Positions 7,622 through 16,548 are shown, counted from the stretch's first letter. The stretch is DNA of 38,801 nucleotides from JAPLKX01 sp035530195 (GCA_035530195.1 DATKVG010000190.1:1-38801); one strand, 5' to 3'. The notes: generated by a model from the letters alone, not told the origin. Made by a program: numbers and translations.

Positions 7622-8745
7622 TGCGGCGCGTCTGTGCCGCTCTGGCCATCGTGATGAGTGCGCCCGCGTTCAGTGAAGATTCGCTGAGGATTCTCGATCC
7701 GCGCGATGGCGACGTGCTCAATCATGACGACGGCGGGGAAACGGCGGAGGCGCTCAGCATCACGGTGCGCGGGGTTGCGCCGCTGACGGGGCCGGTGCGG
7801 GTTAACGGGCGCGCGGCGCGGGTCGAGGGGGGAACGTTCGAGTGCGTCGTGCCGCTCACGGGCCGGCGCAACACGATCGTTGCCGAGGCGGGAGATCAAA
7901 AAGACACTATCGAAGTCTGGTGGGACAAGGCGAGCCGGAAACGTTACCGGTTTTCGGTCGACGACAACATTTTCTTCCTCAAAGATCTTGCGGCCGATCC
8001 CGATAAGTATCGTTCGTTGTTCGACCACTGGTACCTCGAGTTCTGGCGCGAAATGCACAACGTCTACGGCGCGAAGATCCATATCAACATCTATTACCAG
8101 ACCGACGGGTTCAACCTGAGCCAAATGCCGCCGAAATGGAAGGCCGAATGGCAGGCGAACGCGCCGTGGCTGCACCTGAGTTTCCACGCGCTCGGGGATA
8201 AACCCGACCGGCCCTACATGGGCGCGTCGTATGAGCAAATCGCCCGCGATTACGATCTCGTGGTGGGCGAGATCCGGCGGTTCGCGGGTCCGGACGTCTT
8301 GACGCGGACAACCACGGTCCACTGGGCCGAGTGCCCGAAGGAGGCGGTCAAAGCGCTTCGCGACCGTGGCATCGAGCAGGTTATCGGTCTGTTTGGCACG
8401 GGCCACGGTGTGACCACGGCGTGTTACTACCTGTCGCCGGAACAATCGGCTTATTGCGACACCCGCCCCGCATGGTACGACAAAGAGACGGACATGTTTT
8501 TTATCCCGTGCGCGATCGTGGTGAATTCGTACGGAGCGGGCGAGATACAGGCGAAGCTCGACGCGCGGGCGGCGTCGCCTCACGCGGGCGAAGTGGTCGA
8601 GTTGCTGATCCACGAGCAGTATTTCCGGAACGAGCTCGAGTATTATCAGGCGGACGCGATGGACAAAGTGCGTGCTGCGCTCGATTGGGTCAAGGCGCGC
8701 GGCTACGAGCCGGTATTCTGGAGCGACGGGTTTTTGGGGAAGTAG
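7618..8745 (+). CDS. Secreted polysaccharide-deacetylase-fold protein
   Basis: 375 residues. The ATG at 7618 overlaps the fucosidase stop by 4 bases (7621 is an equally possible start). Residues 1-19 are a signal peptide ending APAFS. Residues about 20-95 look like an Ig-like beta domain, with VRVNGRAARVEGGTFECVV as in glucodextranase B-type modules. Residues about 100-375 keep the strand order of the NodB/polysaccharide-deacetylase fold: RYRFSVDDN (Asp pair), LHLSFHALGD (His), a central barrel, then LLIHEQYF. Whether the metal site is complete is uncertain, so it may be a deacetylase or a related glycan-active protein. Coupling to the GH29 enzyme points to the same glycan substrate. Confidence 0.7.
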   Translation: MMRRVCAALAIVMSAPAFSEDSLRILDPRDGDVLNHDDGGETAEALSITVRGVAPLTGPVRVNGRAARVEGGTFECVVPLTGRRNTIVAEAGDQKDTIEVWWDKASRKRYRFSVDDNIFFLKDLAADPDKYRSLFDHWYLEFWREMHNVYGAKIHINIYYQTDGFNLSQMPPKWKAEWQANAPWLHLSFHALGDKPDRPYMGASYEQIARDYDLVVGEIRRFAGPDVLTRTTTVHWAECPKEAVKALRDRGIEQVIGLFGTGHGVTTACYYLSPEQSAYCDTRPAWYDKETDMFFIPCAIVVNSYGAGEIQAKLDARAASPHAGEVVELLIHEQYFRNELEYYQADAMDKVRAALDWVKARGYEPVFWSDGFLGK

Positions 8746-8776
8746 CGACTTTTCTTGAACTGACGTAACCAAGGCC

Positions 8777-8844
8777 GCAAAAAGCGGGGACAGACACGCT
8801 TTTTTCAAACTGCCGAAAAAAGCGAGTCAGTTCCCGTTTTTTGC
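8777..8844. terminator. Nested bidirectional terminator between convergent genes
   Basis: The outer arms 8777-8791 (GCAAAAAGCGGGGAC) and 8830-8844 pair with two mismatches. The inner arms CGCTTTTTTC (8797-8806) and GAAAAAAGCG (8815-8824) are perfect around an 8-base loop. T-runs occur on both strands, which suits termination of the + strand glycan operon and the - strand PadR operon. Confidence 0.6.
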
Positions 8845-9653
8845 TAGTCGTCGATGTGGAGGTGGCCCCACTTGCGCCACTGCTCGTGCTCGTATTTCAT
8901 CGCAACGCCTGAGATGGGAGACGCCACGAGCATTACCAAGAGTATTCCGATACCGAGTCGGCGTCCAAATTCGCCACTGAACACGTCCACGAGAATGCCG
9001 CCGTCGGCCGGGTTGATGATCCACACAAAGAGCATGATCGGGGCGATCATCAGCACGATCTGCGCGCACATGAACAGGCACAATGCCCCGCCTTTAACCC
9101 ATGCCCGGGCGGGCGTCGTTTTCGACATCAGCCGCCGCAGGCCCGTCAGGTCCGCAAAATAATAGGTGACAAAGCTTCCCACAACCACCGACAAATAAGA
9201 AAACGACAGCATCATCAGGCAATAGGCTGCCGGGTTGGCGTTGCGTTGGCGGAACGAGAACAGCCCCGACCATCGCACCGCCAGAGTGAACAGCAAAAGG
9301 CCGCCTATTGCCAGCGCCATATGGGCGGTCCGCACGAGCGCGAAATGTAACGCGGTCTCACCCTCGGCCTTTTCGAAATAGCGGTCGAGAAAAGGGGAAG
9401 CCGGCAGGGGCAAGCAGGCCAGACGTTCCAGGGCGGGCACGGTTCGCTGCAGGTCGGCCCGGAGCTCCGCGGGATCGCCGAGCTGTTGGATGGCTTCGGC
9501 GCATGCGGCCGTTTCGCCGGCTCCGGCGGCCATAAGGGCTTCGGCTTTCTGGACGAGGTGTGCGAGCAGTTCGTTGCGCATCTTGGTCTTTCGGCCCGCG
9601 GCGGCGCGGATTGGGCGGATGATGCGCTCGACGTGGATCTTGAGTTGTTCCAT
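8844..9653 (-). CDS. Four-helix membrane protein with HAAS-like N-terminus, partner of PadR
   Basis: 269 residues. The ATG at 9653 starts two bases after the PadR stop (9656-9658). Residues 1-75 are soluble and helical, with the pattern LLAHLVQKAEALMAAG ... AIQQLGDPAELRADL. That resembles the HAAS/DUF1700-type domain often found beside PadR regulators. After it come four hydrophobic segments (about residues 100-120, 140-160, 190-210, 230-250) and a charged C-terminus rich in His and Trp. The two-gene arrangement, PadR-type repressor plus HAAS membrane protein, is a common unit thought to sense the cell envelope or antimicrobial stress. The exact function is unknown. Confidence 0.7.
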   Translation of the reverse strand: MEQLKIHVERIIRPIRAAAGRKTKMRNELLAHLVQKAEALMAAGAGETAACAEAIQQLGDPAELRADLQRTVPALERLACLPLPASPFLDRYFEKAEGETALHFALVRTAHMALAIGGLLLFTLAVRWSGLFSFRQRNANPAAYCLMMLSFSYLSVVVGSFVTYYFADLTGLRRLMSKTTPARAWVKGGALCLFMCAQIVLMIAPIMLFVWIINPADGGILVDVFSGEFGRRLGIGILLVMLVASPISGVAMKYEHEQWRKWGHLHIDD

Positions 9654-9655
9654 GG

Positions 9656-9994
9656 TTATGCCTCCACGATACGGCCGATGACGGCCACGAAATTGCGCCA
9701 GGATTCGCGGCGTCGGGCGAGTTCGCGCTTGCCGGCGGCCGTGAGGTGGTAATTGCGCCTGCGCGGGCCACGCCGGGCTTCGGCGCCGCGTTCCCATGCG
9801 CCTTTTATCAGGCCGGCCTCTTCGAGCCGGTACAACGCAGGGTAGAGGGTTCCTTCTTTGAGTTTGAGTGCGCCGCACCCGGCCGCTTCGAGGCGCTGCA
9901 GGATTTCGTACCCGTGGGCTTCGCCCCGTTCGAGCACGGAGAGCACCATCGTTTCGAGATGCCCGCGCAACTCATCTCCCCGGATATCGTTCAT
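9656..9994 (-). CDS. PadR-family transcriptional regulator
   Basis: 112 residues, the size of short (class 2) PadR proteins. The winged helix is clear: LRGHLETMVLSVLERGEAHG, then YEILQRLEAAG, recognition region KLKEGTLYPALYRLEEAGLI, and the wing with RRNYHLTAAGKREL. A single C-terminal helix for dimerisation follows. These proteins are usually ligand-responsive repressors, often autoregulatory, and the AT-rich promoter just upstream is the likely target. The start ATG at 9992-9994 has no Shine-Dalgarno sequence in front of it. It is followed two bases later by the membrane partner gene. Confidence 0.9.
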   Translation of the reverse strand: MNDIRGDELRGHLETMVLSVLERGEAHGYEILQRLEAAGCGALKLKEGTLYPALYRLEEAGLIKGAWERGAEARRGPRRRNYHLTAAGKRELARRRESWRNFVAVIGRIVEA

Positions 9995-10002
9995 GCTATA
10001 TA

Positions 10003-10031
10003 TTTAGACACACTGGGTATGGAATTGTCAA
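10003..10031 (-). promoter_or_regulatory. Promoter of the PadR operon, predicted leaderless
   Basis: Read on the minus strand, a consensus -35 TTGACA (10031-10026) is separated by 17 bases from TCTAAA (10008-10003). The expected transcription start (about 9996) is at or within two bases of the ATG (9994). The AT-rich bases around TATATA between -10 and start are also a plausible PadR binding site. Confidence 0.55.
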
Positions 10032-10192
10032 CAAAAATTATTGCGGGTATACGTATTGACACGGATGGGCAAGTTTCAACCGTCCTGATCGTGTCCATGG
10101 TCTCCATTGTCCCATGTACCGTTTTTGGACGCGGGGTGGTTGGGAAAGAGGCGAATTGGGCATTTGATTTCTCACTTTGCGCCACAAGCTGT

Positions 10193-10198
10193 TATACT
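10193..10198 (+). promoter_or_regulatory. -10 element of the rnhA transcript
   Basis: TATACT (5 of 6 to consensus) lies 17 bases before the ATG at 10215. No good -35 is found at the right distance. Confidence 0.35.
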
Positions 10199-10214
10199 AC
10201 CCGTGTTTAAAGAG

Positions 10215-10676
10215 ATGAAGGAAGCCGTTGTGCCGGACTGCGAGGAGGTTGTCGTTTACACGGACGGCGCGTGTGATCCGAACCCCGGTGTGGGGGGTTG
10301 GGCGGCGGTGCTTCGGTACAAGGGCCGGTACAAAGAGATATCGGGCGGCGAGGTGCGTTCCACGAACAACCGGATGGAACTGACGGCGGCCATCAAGGCG
10401 CTCGAGACGCTGAAACGGGCGTCAAAAGTCTTGCTTCATACGGACTCGGAGTACCTGCAGAAGGGCGTCACGCAGTGGTTGCCGTCCTGGAAGCGGCTGA
10501 ATTGGCGGCGGAAAACGGGCAGAATCAAGAACATCGACCTTTGGCAACGTCTGGATGATCTGATTCAGAGGCACGACGTGGCGTGGCGTTGGGTGCGAGG
10601 TCATTCGGGCGACCCGGCCAACGAACGGTGCGACGAATTGGCGACGGCGGAAATCCGCAAGTTGCGGTGCGACTGA
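10215..10676 (+). CDS. rnhA: Ribonuclease HI
   Basis: 153 residues, the usual length of bacterial RNase HI. I start at ATG 10215, which begins just before the first core strand; upstream in-frame codons have no family match. The catalytic carboxylates are all present: Asp17 in YTDGACDPNPG, Glu55 in NNRMELTA, Asp77 in HTDSEYL and Asp140 in GHSGDPANERCDELA, with the mobile His130. The basic handle region (WKRLNWRRKTGRIKN) is present, so this is the E. coli-like type. It removes the RNA strand of RNA-DNA hybrids in the cytoplasm. It ends 17 bases before the hybrid kinase gene and may share its transcript. Confidence 0.95.
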   Translation: MKEAVVPDCEEVVVYTDGACDPNPGVGGWAAVLRYKGRYKEISGGEVRSTNNRMELTAAIKALETLKRASKVLLHTDSEYLQKGVTQWLPSWKRLNWRRKTGRIKNIDLWQRLDDLIQRHDVAWRWVRGHSGDPANERCDELATAEIRKLRCD

Positions 10677-10693
10677 GAGAGCTGGGAAAAAGA

Positions 10694-13522
10694 ATGCTGG
10701 CTGGCAGAAAAAAGCGGCTGCGTCAGCGGATGCTGCGTTACCTGATTCCGATCCTGATCGGAATGGCGGGGTTGCTTTTTGCGAGTTGGGCGCCTTTGGG
10801 GAGCCCGTTGCTGCGGTTTACGGTGGTTCTGTTGTCGGTGGCGGTACCGCTGTTTGCGGGGGGCAACCTGCTTGTGGGGAGCCGGGGAATAGAGAAGCTG
10901 GTGATGCTGGCGGGTGTGCTGATGCTGCTTTTGGGTGCGGCGGTCACGTTCAGCGATTTTCCGGTGGCGCCGGGCGACCTTAACCGTTACCAGATGAACA
11001 TTCTGACGATTTCGCGGTGGCTGGGGATGGGGAGCCTGATGCTGGGTCTGTTTGTGGTGCTGATCGGTGTGGTGCGGACGGGCGAAGCTATCGAGCAGCT
11101 CGGCGATCGGTTCCGCCAACTGGCCGACCACATCAGTGAAGGGTTCGTGCTGTCGCTGCCGGACGGGACGGTTGTTACGGTGAACCAGCGGTTTCTGGAG
11201 ATGTTCGATGTCACGGAAGACGACGTGATAGGCGAGAATGTGCGGGATTTGGTGGCCCGCGATGAGACATCGTTCCTGGGTCCGCACCTGGATCTTCGGG
11301 CGAAGGGTTTGGCGTCGGAATACGAGGTCAATTGGACCACGCGGGGCGAAGACCGCCAGCTCTGGATCAGCGGGACGCCCATCTTCGACCGGCACGGCCA
11401 CCACATGGGCACCCTAGCCACGATCCGCGATATCACGGAAAAGAACCGGATGTCGTTCCGGCTCGAACAATATGCGAAAGGCTTGCAGGACCTGGTCGAG
11501 GAGCAGACGCAGAGGTTGCGGGGGTCGGAAGAGCAGTTGCGCGATCTGCTGATGCACATGAATGAAGGGTTCCTCACGATTGATTCGGGGTACCGGATCC
11601 AGTTTGCCAACAAGCGGATCAGCGAACTGCTGCGGACGAGTGCGGACGCGCTGCGGGGCCGGGAGATCTTCGATTTCATCGACCCGTCAGGCCGGGTGAA
11701 GCTGCTCGAGCAACTGCGCACGGAGCGGATGGGGCTTGATACGGGTGCGCGGCCGGAAGTCGTGTTCAGCGGTGCGGACGGCCGGTCGATCCACGCGGTG
11801 GTGGCGGTGTCGCCGGTGAAAGGGTCCGGCGAGGAGGAAGCGGCGGCGGGAAGGCTCGGGGAGCATGCTGCGGCTCGGGGAGAAGAGGCCACGCGGTACT
11901 CGCTGGTGATAACGGACGTGAGCCAGCTCAAGCACATGCAGCGCCAACTCGAGTTGCGTGCGTCGGAGCTCGAGGTGGCGAACCGGGAACTGCGGATGTA
12001 CGGGCGGGCCAAGGACAGTTTTCTGTCCAACGTGAGCCACGAACTCAAGACGCCGCTGAGCACCATCAACGGGTACGTCGAGATGCTCGAGTCGGGGAGC
12101 CTTGGGCAGCTCCAGGTGCCTCAGGCGAATGCGCTGATGGTGATGGGGAGAAACGTGAAGCGTCTGGTGAGCCTGATCAACGAGATGATCGAGTTCAGCC
12201 GGATGGAGATCCGGGGTGTGCAGCTCAAGGTGGTGCTGTTCAGCCTCGAGCGGCTGCTGCGGGAGGCGGTGGCGTCGATCCAGCCGCAGGCGCTCATCAA
12301 AGACCTCAGCATCAGCATTTTTGCATCGGAAGAGTTGCCGCCGGTATGGGGCGACCGGGGGAAAATTGCGCAGGTGATGGGCATCCTGCTTTCGAACGCG
12401 GTGAAGTTCAGCCACGAGGGCGGTGTGATCCAGGTGCAGGTGGTTGAGCGTCCGGACGGTCTGGGGATCGCGGTGAGCGACACGGGGATTGGAATCGATC
12501 CCGTCAACCATACGCGGGTGTTCGAGAAGTTTTACCAGGTGGACGGTTCGATGAGCCGGCGGTTCGAAGGCGCGGGGATCGGCCTGTCGATAGCCAAGAG
12601 CATCGTGGAAGCGCACGGGGGGAAAATCGAGCTTGAAAGCGAGTTGGGCAAAGGCAGCACGTTCTCGGTTGTGCTGCCGGCCGCGGTGTTTGATTCGTCG
12701 CACTCGGCGGAGAGCGCGGCGGGGCTTGACACGTTGCGGGTGCTGGTGGTTGCGGCGGGGGAGACGTTGCGCAGCACGGTGCGTGCGGTGCTGGGTGGTT
12801 GCGGGTGCAAGGTGGTGGAGGCGTCGAACGGCTACGAGAGCGAGCGGCTGGCCACGGAAACCACGCCGGACCTGATCCTGTTTGACGAGGTAGTGTCTGA
12901 CGGGGCAGGGGCGACCGCCGTGATGAACCTTCATCAGAACCTGGATACGGCCAATATACCGATGGTGGCGTTTGCCGGGGAGGGGGATGCGGGCGAGGAC
13001 GGGCTGACGGAATACGCCCACGAGATGCATGTCGTGACAAAACCGTTTAACGCCCAGGGGTTGCTGAACGTGATCCGGAACGTGTGTTTCAACGAGCCGA
13101 TCCCGGCGGCGGCGGCACCTGCTGAGACGCCGAAGGCGTTGCCGCGCGTGCTGGTGCTTGATGGTGACGCGGACCTGCTGGAGTGGGTAGAGACGGCCCT
13201 GGCTCGGCGGAATATCGATTGTGCGACGGCGACGGAAGTCGTCAAGGCGCTGGAACTTGCGCGTCAGAATCCGCCGGATGTGATTTTTGCCGATGCCGAT
13301 ATGGCGGAGGCGGAGGCGGAGGCGGGCGGCCTTGTGTCGAAATTCCGCCAATGCCCGGGCGTGCGTGCGCCGGTATACGTTCTTACGACGCTTGGCGAAG
13401 CGCTTACGACGTTGGAGGGCGCGGCGGGATCGATTAAGAAACCGTTTCAGATAGATCAGATGATGGCCATTGTAAAGGAAGTCGTCTTGGCTTCGGAGAA
13501 CTCGCCCACACCTGCGGCGTAA
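10694..13522 (+). CDS. Membrane hybrid histidine kinase: PAS-PAS-HisKA-HATPase-REC-REC
   Basis: 942 residues from ATG 10694 (a GTG at 10667 inside rnhA is an alternative). Four to five hydrophobic segments (about residues 10-125) precede two PAS domains (about 145-260 and 295-420) linked by a coiled coil. The second PAS has a Glu/Ala-rich insert near 385. HisKA carries His449 in SHELKTPLSTINGYVEML, followed by the N box GILLSNAVKFS, DTGIGI and GAGIGLSIAKSIVEAHGGKI. Two receivers follow: the first (about 680-800) keeps Asp731 in LILFDE and a KPF Lys but has VVAAGE where the Mg-binding acidic pair belongs; the second (about 815-935) has LDGDAD and Asp867. Active autokinase is expected; phosphotransfer to the first receiver is doubtful. 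No response regulator gene is adjacent. Confidence 0.9.
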   Translation: MLAGRKKRLRQRMLRYLIPILIGMAGLLFASWAPLGSPLLRFTVVLLSVAVPLFAGGNLLVGSRGIEKLVMLAGVLMLLLGAAVTFSDFPVAPGDLNRYQMNILTISRWLGMGSLMLGLFVVLIGVVRTGEAIEQLGDRFRQLADHISEGFVLSLPDGTVVTVNQRFLEMFDVTEDDVIGENVRDLVARDETSFLGPHLDLRAKGLASEYEVNWTTRGEDRQLWISGTPIFDRHGHHMGTLATIRDITEKNRMSFRLEQYAKGLQDLVEEQTQRLRGSEEQLRDLLMHMNEGFLTIDSGYRIQFANKRISELLRTSADALRGREIFDFIDPSGRVKLLEQLRTERMGLDTGARPEVVFSGADGRSIHAVVAVSPVKGSGEEEAAAGRLGEHAAARGEEATRYSLVITDVSQLKHMQRQLELRASELEVANRELRMYGRAKDSFLSNVSHELKTPLSTINGYVEMLESGSLGQLQVPQANALMVMGRNVKRLVSLINEMIEFSRMEIRGVQLKVVLFSLERLLREAVASIQPQALIKDLSISIFASEELPPVWGDRGKIAQVMGILLSNAVKFSHEGGVIQVQVVERPDGLGIAVSDTGIGIDPVNHTRVFEKFYQVDGSMSRRFEGAGIGLSIAKSIVEAHGGKIELESELGKGSTFSVVLPAAVFDSSHSAESAAGLDTLRVLVVAAGETLRSTVRAVLGGCGCKVVEASNGYESERLATETTPDLILFDEVVSDGAGATAVMNLHQNLDTANIPMVAFAGEGDAGEDGLTEYAHEMHVVTKPFNAQGLLNVIRNVCFNEPIPAAAAPAETPKALPRVLVLDGDADLLEWVETALARRNIDCATATEVVKALELARQNPPDVIFADADMAEAEAEAGGLVSKFRQCPGVRAPVYVLTTLGEALTTLEGAAGSIKKPFQIDQMMAIVKEVVLASENSPTPAA

Positions 13523-13606
13523 GCGCGGCTTAGGTGGTTATATAGCCGAGCGCAATGGATTAGCTTTTCCCAGCGAATTCAAACGTGTATAAGCAAGACA
13601 CCGGTA

Positions 13607-13912
13607 ACGCCCCGGCTGTGCCGGGGGACTCACAACGGTTTGCCCTTTCCGGCAGTGGTTGGTGGGCATTAGGTGATGGCACTGGATGGACGGTTTGTCA
13701 TGAACGCTGAAAGCGATTGGAGAAGTCACGCTGAAGCGCGCTGGAATAAGAAGGGTAGAATGCCGTATCCACCCCTGCTAAAGCAGGGTGCAAAGAGGAG
13801 CCCGCTGAAGCGGGCTAAATCTACGGGTTATGAAGGTGGCCCCGTGTTTGCGAACCAGCCCCCTTGGGGGGCTGGCAACAATAAGCCCCCGTCTCTGCCG
13901 GGGGCCATTTAA
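13607..13912. repeat. Composite palindromic repeat cassette A
   Basis: The 440-base spacer 13523-13965 has no gene but holds TGCCGGGGGACTCACAACGG (13619-13638, shared with the second cassette). It then holds hairpin CCCTGC-TAAA-GCAGGG (13773-13788), spacer TGCAAAGAGGA, hairpin GCCCGC-TGAA-GCGGGC (13800-13815), a CCAGCCCCC/GGGGGGCTGG hairpin (13855-13874) and GCCCCC...GGGGGC (about 13885-13905). The two-hairpin part recurs at 16576-16618 with compensatory base changes. Confidence 0.8.
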
Positions 13913-13965
13913 CTGTTTCGAGGTTGAGAACTGTCCCACACGGGGCAAGAGGAAGTGCGTCAGGT

Positions 13966-15171
13966 ATGAAGGAGTTGCTGTCCCGGAACAGGCATGATGG
14001 AATACGACTGGCGGTGCGGCTTTGCCTGGTGATGCTGGTGGTAGCGGGCACGATGGGGGCGTCGAAGCCGGCCCGGAAGTCACGCAAGGCGGCCGCCCGG
14101 AAACCCAAGCCCGATGTCAGCTCGATCTGCATTGAAGCGGGGACCGGGTTGGTCATCATGGAGGAAAATGCGGACAAGGCGCGGCCGCCCGCCAGCATGG
14201 TCAAGATGATGCAAATGCTGCTCGTGAGCGAAGGGCTGCGGGCGGGCCGTTGGACGCTCGATACGCCGATAAAGGTCAGCGCCAAGGCGGAGGCGATGGG
14301 GGGTACGCAGGTAGAACTGAAGGAAAACGAGGAGTTCCCGCTGGGCCAGATGATGCAGGCGGTTGCGGTGTGCTCGGCGAACGATGCGGCGATGGCGGTG
14401 GCGGAGGCATTGTGGGGCGATGAGAAAACCTACCTGGAAACCGTCAATGAGCGGGCCGCCGAACTGGGAATGAAGAACACGAAGTTCAGCAGCGTCCATG
14501 GGTTGCCTCCCGATCCCGGCGAAGAAATCGATGTCACGACCGCCCGGGAGATGGCCCGCCTCGCACAGTTCTGCGTGCTCGATCCCATCATCCTGCAATG
14601 GACCAGCCAAAAGGAATTGGCGTTCCGCCCGACCGATCCCGTAAAGAAGAATACCAACCAGTTGCTCGAAATCATGCCGGACTGCGACGGGCTGAAAACG
14701 GGCTTTATCAGGAGCGCGGGGTTCTGCCTGACGGCGACGGCGGTGCGAGACGGTATCCGTCTGATTTCGGTGGTGATGGGCATGACCTCGAACAGCAACC
14801 GGTTCGTCGAGTCGCAGAAGGTGCTGGATACGGCCTTCGGGCAAGTAACGAAGAAGCGGGTGGTGGCGAAGGGTGCGCCGGTGGGCGAGCCGGTGCCGGT
14901 GGCCAATTGCGAGACGCGGACCGTCAGCCTGACGGCGGCGGACGACCTTTGGGTGGTAGTCAAGCATGACGACGCCGACAAGCTTAAAGTGGCGCCAAAA
15001 TATCCGGCGCTGATCCATGCGCCGCTCACGGCGGGCGCGCCAGTGGGCGAGGTCAACGTGGAACTGGCCGGAAAACTTCTTGGGACAGTCGCCCTGACGG
15101 CGCCGGTTACGCTGAAGGAAGCGGACCTGCGCTGGAAGCTCATGAACAGCCTTGCCATGCCCAGGAAATAA
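13966..15171 (+). CDS. D-alanyl-D-alanine carboxypeptidase, S11 family (low-molecular-weight PBP)
   Basis: 401 residues. ATG 13966 follows GAGGAAG; the signal/anchor segment AVRLCLVMLVVAGTMGASKP (about residues 14-33) follows at the right distance. A Lys/Arg-rich linker leads to the penicillin-binding domain with all three motifs: SxxK as PPASMVKMM (Ser77, Lys80), SxN as CSANDAA, and KTG as DGLKTGF. A C-terminal beta domain (about 300-385) resembles the PBP5 second domain. The enzyme would trim the terminal D-Ala from peptidoglycan stem peptides in the periplasm. The last residues (LRWKLMNSLAMPRK) could form a weak amphipathic membrane anchor as in DacA. It converges with the next gene across 20 bases. 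Confidence 0.93.
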   Translation: MKELLSRNRHDGIRLAVRLCLVMLVVAGTMGASKPARKSRKAAARKPKPDVSSICIEAGTGLVIMEENADKARPPASMVKMMQMLLVSEGLRAGRWTLDTPIKVSAKAEAMGGTQVELKENEEFPLGQMMQAVAVCSANDAAMAVAEALWGDEKTYLETVNERAAELGMKNTKFSSVHGLPPDPGEEIDVTTAREMARLAQFCVLDPIILQWTSQKELAFRPTDPVKKNTNQLLEIMPDCDGLKTGFIRSAGFCLTATAVRDGIRLISVVMGMTSNSNRFVESQKVLDTAFGQVTKKRVVAKGAPVGEPVPVANCETRTVSLTAADDLWVVVKHDDADKLKVAPKYPALIHAPLTAGAPVGEVNVELAGKLLGTVALTAPVTLKEADLRWKLMNSLAMPRK

Positions 15172-15191
15172 TCTCGACAGGCGCAGTCGAC

Positions 15192-16469
15192 TTATTGAGC
15201 GGGAGACTGAATGCGGTAGAGGTGGGTTTTGGTGCGGAGGAACAGGCTGTTGCCGGAGACGGCAGGCGACGCCATGAATCCGTCATCGAGCCTGCTGGTG
15301 GCGAGGACTTCGTATTGGGGCCCGGCCTCCAACACGGTTGTCTTGCCTTGTGTGCTGAAGAAATAGAGGTGGTCCTTGGCGCAGATGGGCGACGCTTCGT
15401 AATTCCCGCCGATTTGTTCGGTCCAGAGGATACGGCCGGTTGCGGCTTCGATACAGGCGACGGCGCCGTCTCCGCTTACCGTATAAAGCAGATCGCCGAC
15501 AAGTATGGGCGAGGGCTCCTGGGGCACGATGGGGTCTTTGATTCTCCACGCCACGTGTGTGTCGGTGACGTCGCCCTTGCCGTCAACCTTGACCGCCCAC
15601 AGTTCCTGCTCGCCGCCGCGGCCCGTGGTGATGAACGCGAGACCGTTGCCGTATACGGGCCGTGCCGCGGGCGTATAGGCGGTGTTGTGCGTTTTCCAGA
15701 TCTCGATGCCCGTGCGCGGGTCGTAGGCAAACGCCGCCGACGACCCGAGCGTGATCAGTTGTTTGCCGGAAGCGCCGTCGATGACGAGCGGCGTCGAGAA
15801 GGCTTTTCTAAAATCGCCTTCGCGTTTTGGGAGGCCGTTTTCGTCGAGGTCCTGCCAGACGGTGGTTCTGTCAATTTTCCAGATGGTTTTACCGGATTTT
15901 TTGTCGAGCGCGGCCACATACTGGACGTCGACGCCGTCAAACGTGAGGATAAGCAAGTCTTCAAACAGGACGGGAGACGAGCCGGGGCCGCGAAAGTGGC
16001 GGCAGGGGAGGTCGGTGCGCTGCCAGAGAACCGTTTTGGTTTCGGTATCGAGGCATGCGGTGCCGTAGCGGCCGAAATGGACGTAGACCCTGCCGGGCTC
16101 GATAACGGGCGAAGGCGAAGCGTAGGTGTTGACGTTGTTGCCGAGCGGTTCGGGGTTATCGGAGTAAAACAGGCGCTCGTTGAACACAATTTGGCCGGTC
16201 TCGGCGTCGACGCAGATCGCGTAGAAATCGTTGCCTTCGGGCGTGGCGGTGGTGAGCCAGACCTGACCACCGAGGACGACGGGAGTGGACCAGCCTTTGT
16301 GCGGGATCTTGGTTTTCCACCGGACGTTTTCGGTTTCGCTCCACGTGAGGGGAAGGCCGGCGGCTTCGGCAATGCCGTTGCCCGAGGGACCTCGGAATTC
16401 CGGCCAGTCCGCGGCGAAAAGAGTAGGGGAAAATGTGCAGACAATTGCCGCAACGAAGAGTTGACTCAT
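15192..16469 (-). CDS. Secreted PQQ-like beta-propeller repeat protein
   Basis: 425 residues. ATG at 16469 is preceded on the minus strand by AAGGAAC. Signal peptide residues 1-20 (VAAIVCTFSPTLFAA, cleavage before DWPEF). The mature protein starts DWPEFRGPSGNGIAE, the typical opening of outer-membrane/periplasmic PQQ-like propellers. It contains repeated blade motifs such as LDTETKTVLWQR, LDKKSGKTIWKI, YDPRTGIEIWKT and IEAATGRILWTE, giving about seven to eight blades. This family includes BamB-like and quinoprotein-like proteins; the ligands for PQQ and Ca are not evident, so I do not call it a dehydrogenase. It probably acts as a periplasmic binding or scaffold protein. Confidence 0.88.
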   Translation of the reverse strand: MSQLFVAAIVCTFSPTLFAADWPEFRGPSGNGIAEAAGLPLTWSETENVRWKTKIPHKGWSTPVVLGGQVWLTTATPEGNDFYAICVDAETGQIVFNERLFYSDNPEPLGNNVNTYASPSPVIEPGRVYVHFGRYGTACLDTETKTVLWQRTDLPCRHFRGPGSSPVLFEDLLILTFDGVDVQYVAALDKKSGKTIWKIDRTTVWQDLDENGLPKREGDFRKAFSTPLVIDGASGKQLITLGSSAAFAYDPRTGIEIWKTHNTAYTPAARPVYGNGLAFITTGRGGEQELWAVKVDGKGDVTDTHVAWRIKDPIVPQEPSPILVGDLLYTVSGDGAVACIEAATGRILWTEQIGGNYEASPICAKDHLYFFSTQGKTTVLEAGPQYEVLATSRLDDGFMASPAVSGNSLFLRTKTHLYRIQSPAQ

Positions 16470-16548
16470 ACATGTTCCTTTAAAGGCAAAGCCACAGGTT
16501 CGAGGGATTCTACTGTATTAAGCGGAGATTTGGGAAGTCCACCATCCG

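Noticed and set aside
10601..13351. Several long minus-strand frames opposite the hybrid kinase
   Set aside because: Arg/His/Pro-rich shadow translations; the + strand frame has complete PAS, HisKA, HATPase and receiver motifs.
13771..13905. Possible CRISPR array in the hairpin-rich spacer
   Set aside because: Units are hairpins of different sequence without regular spacers or identical direct repeats.
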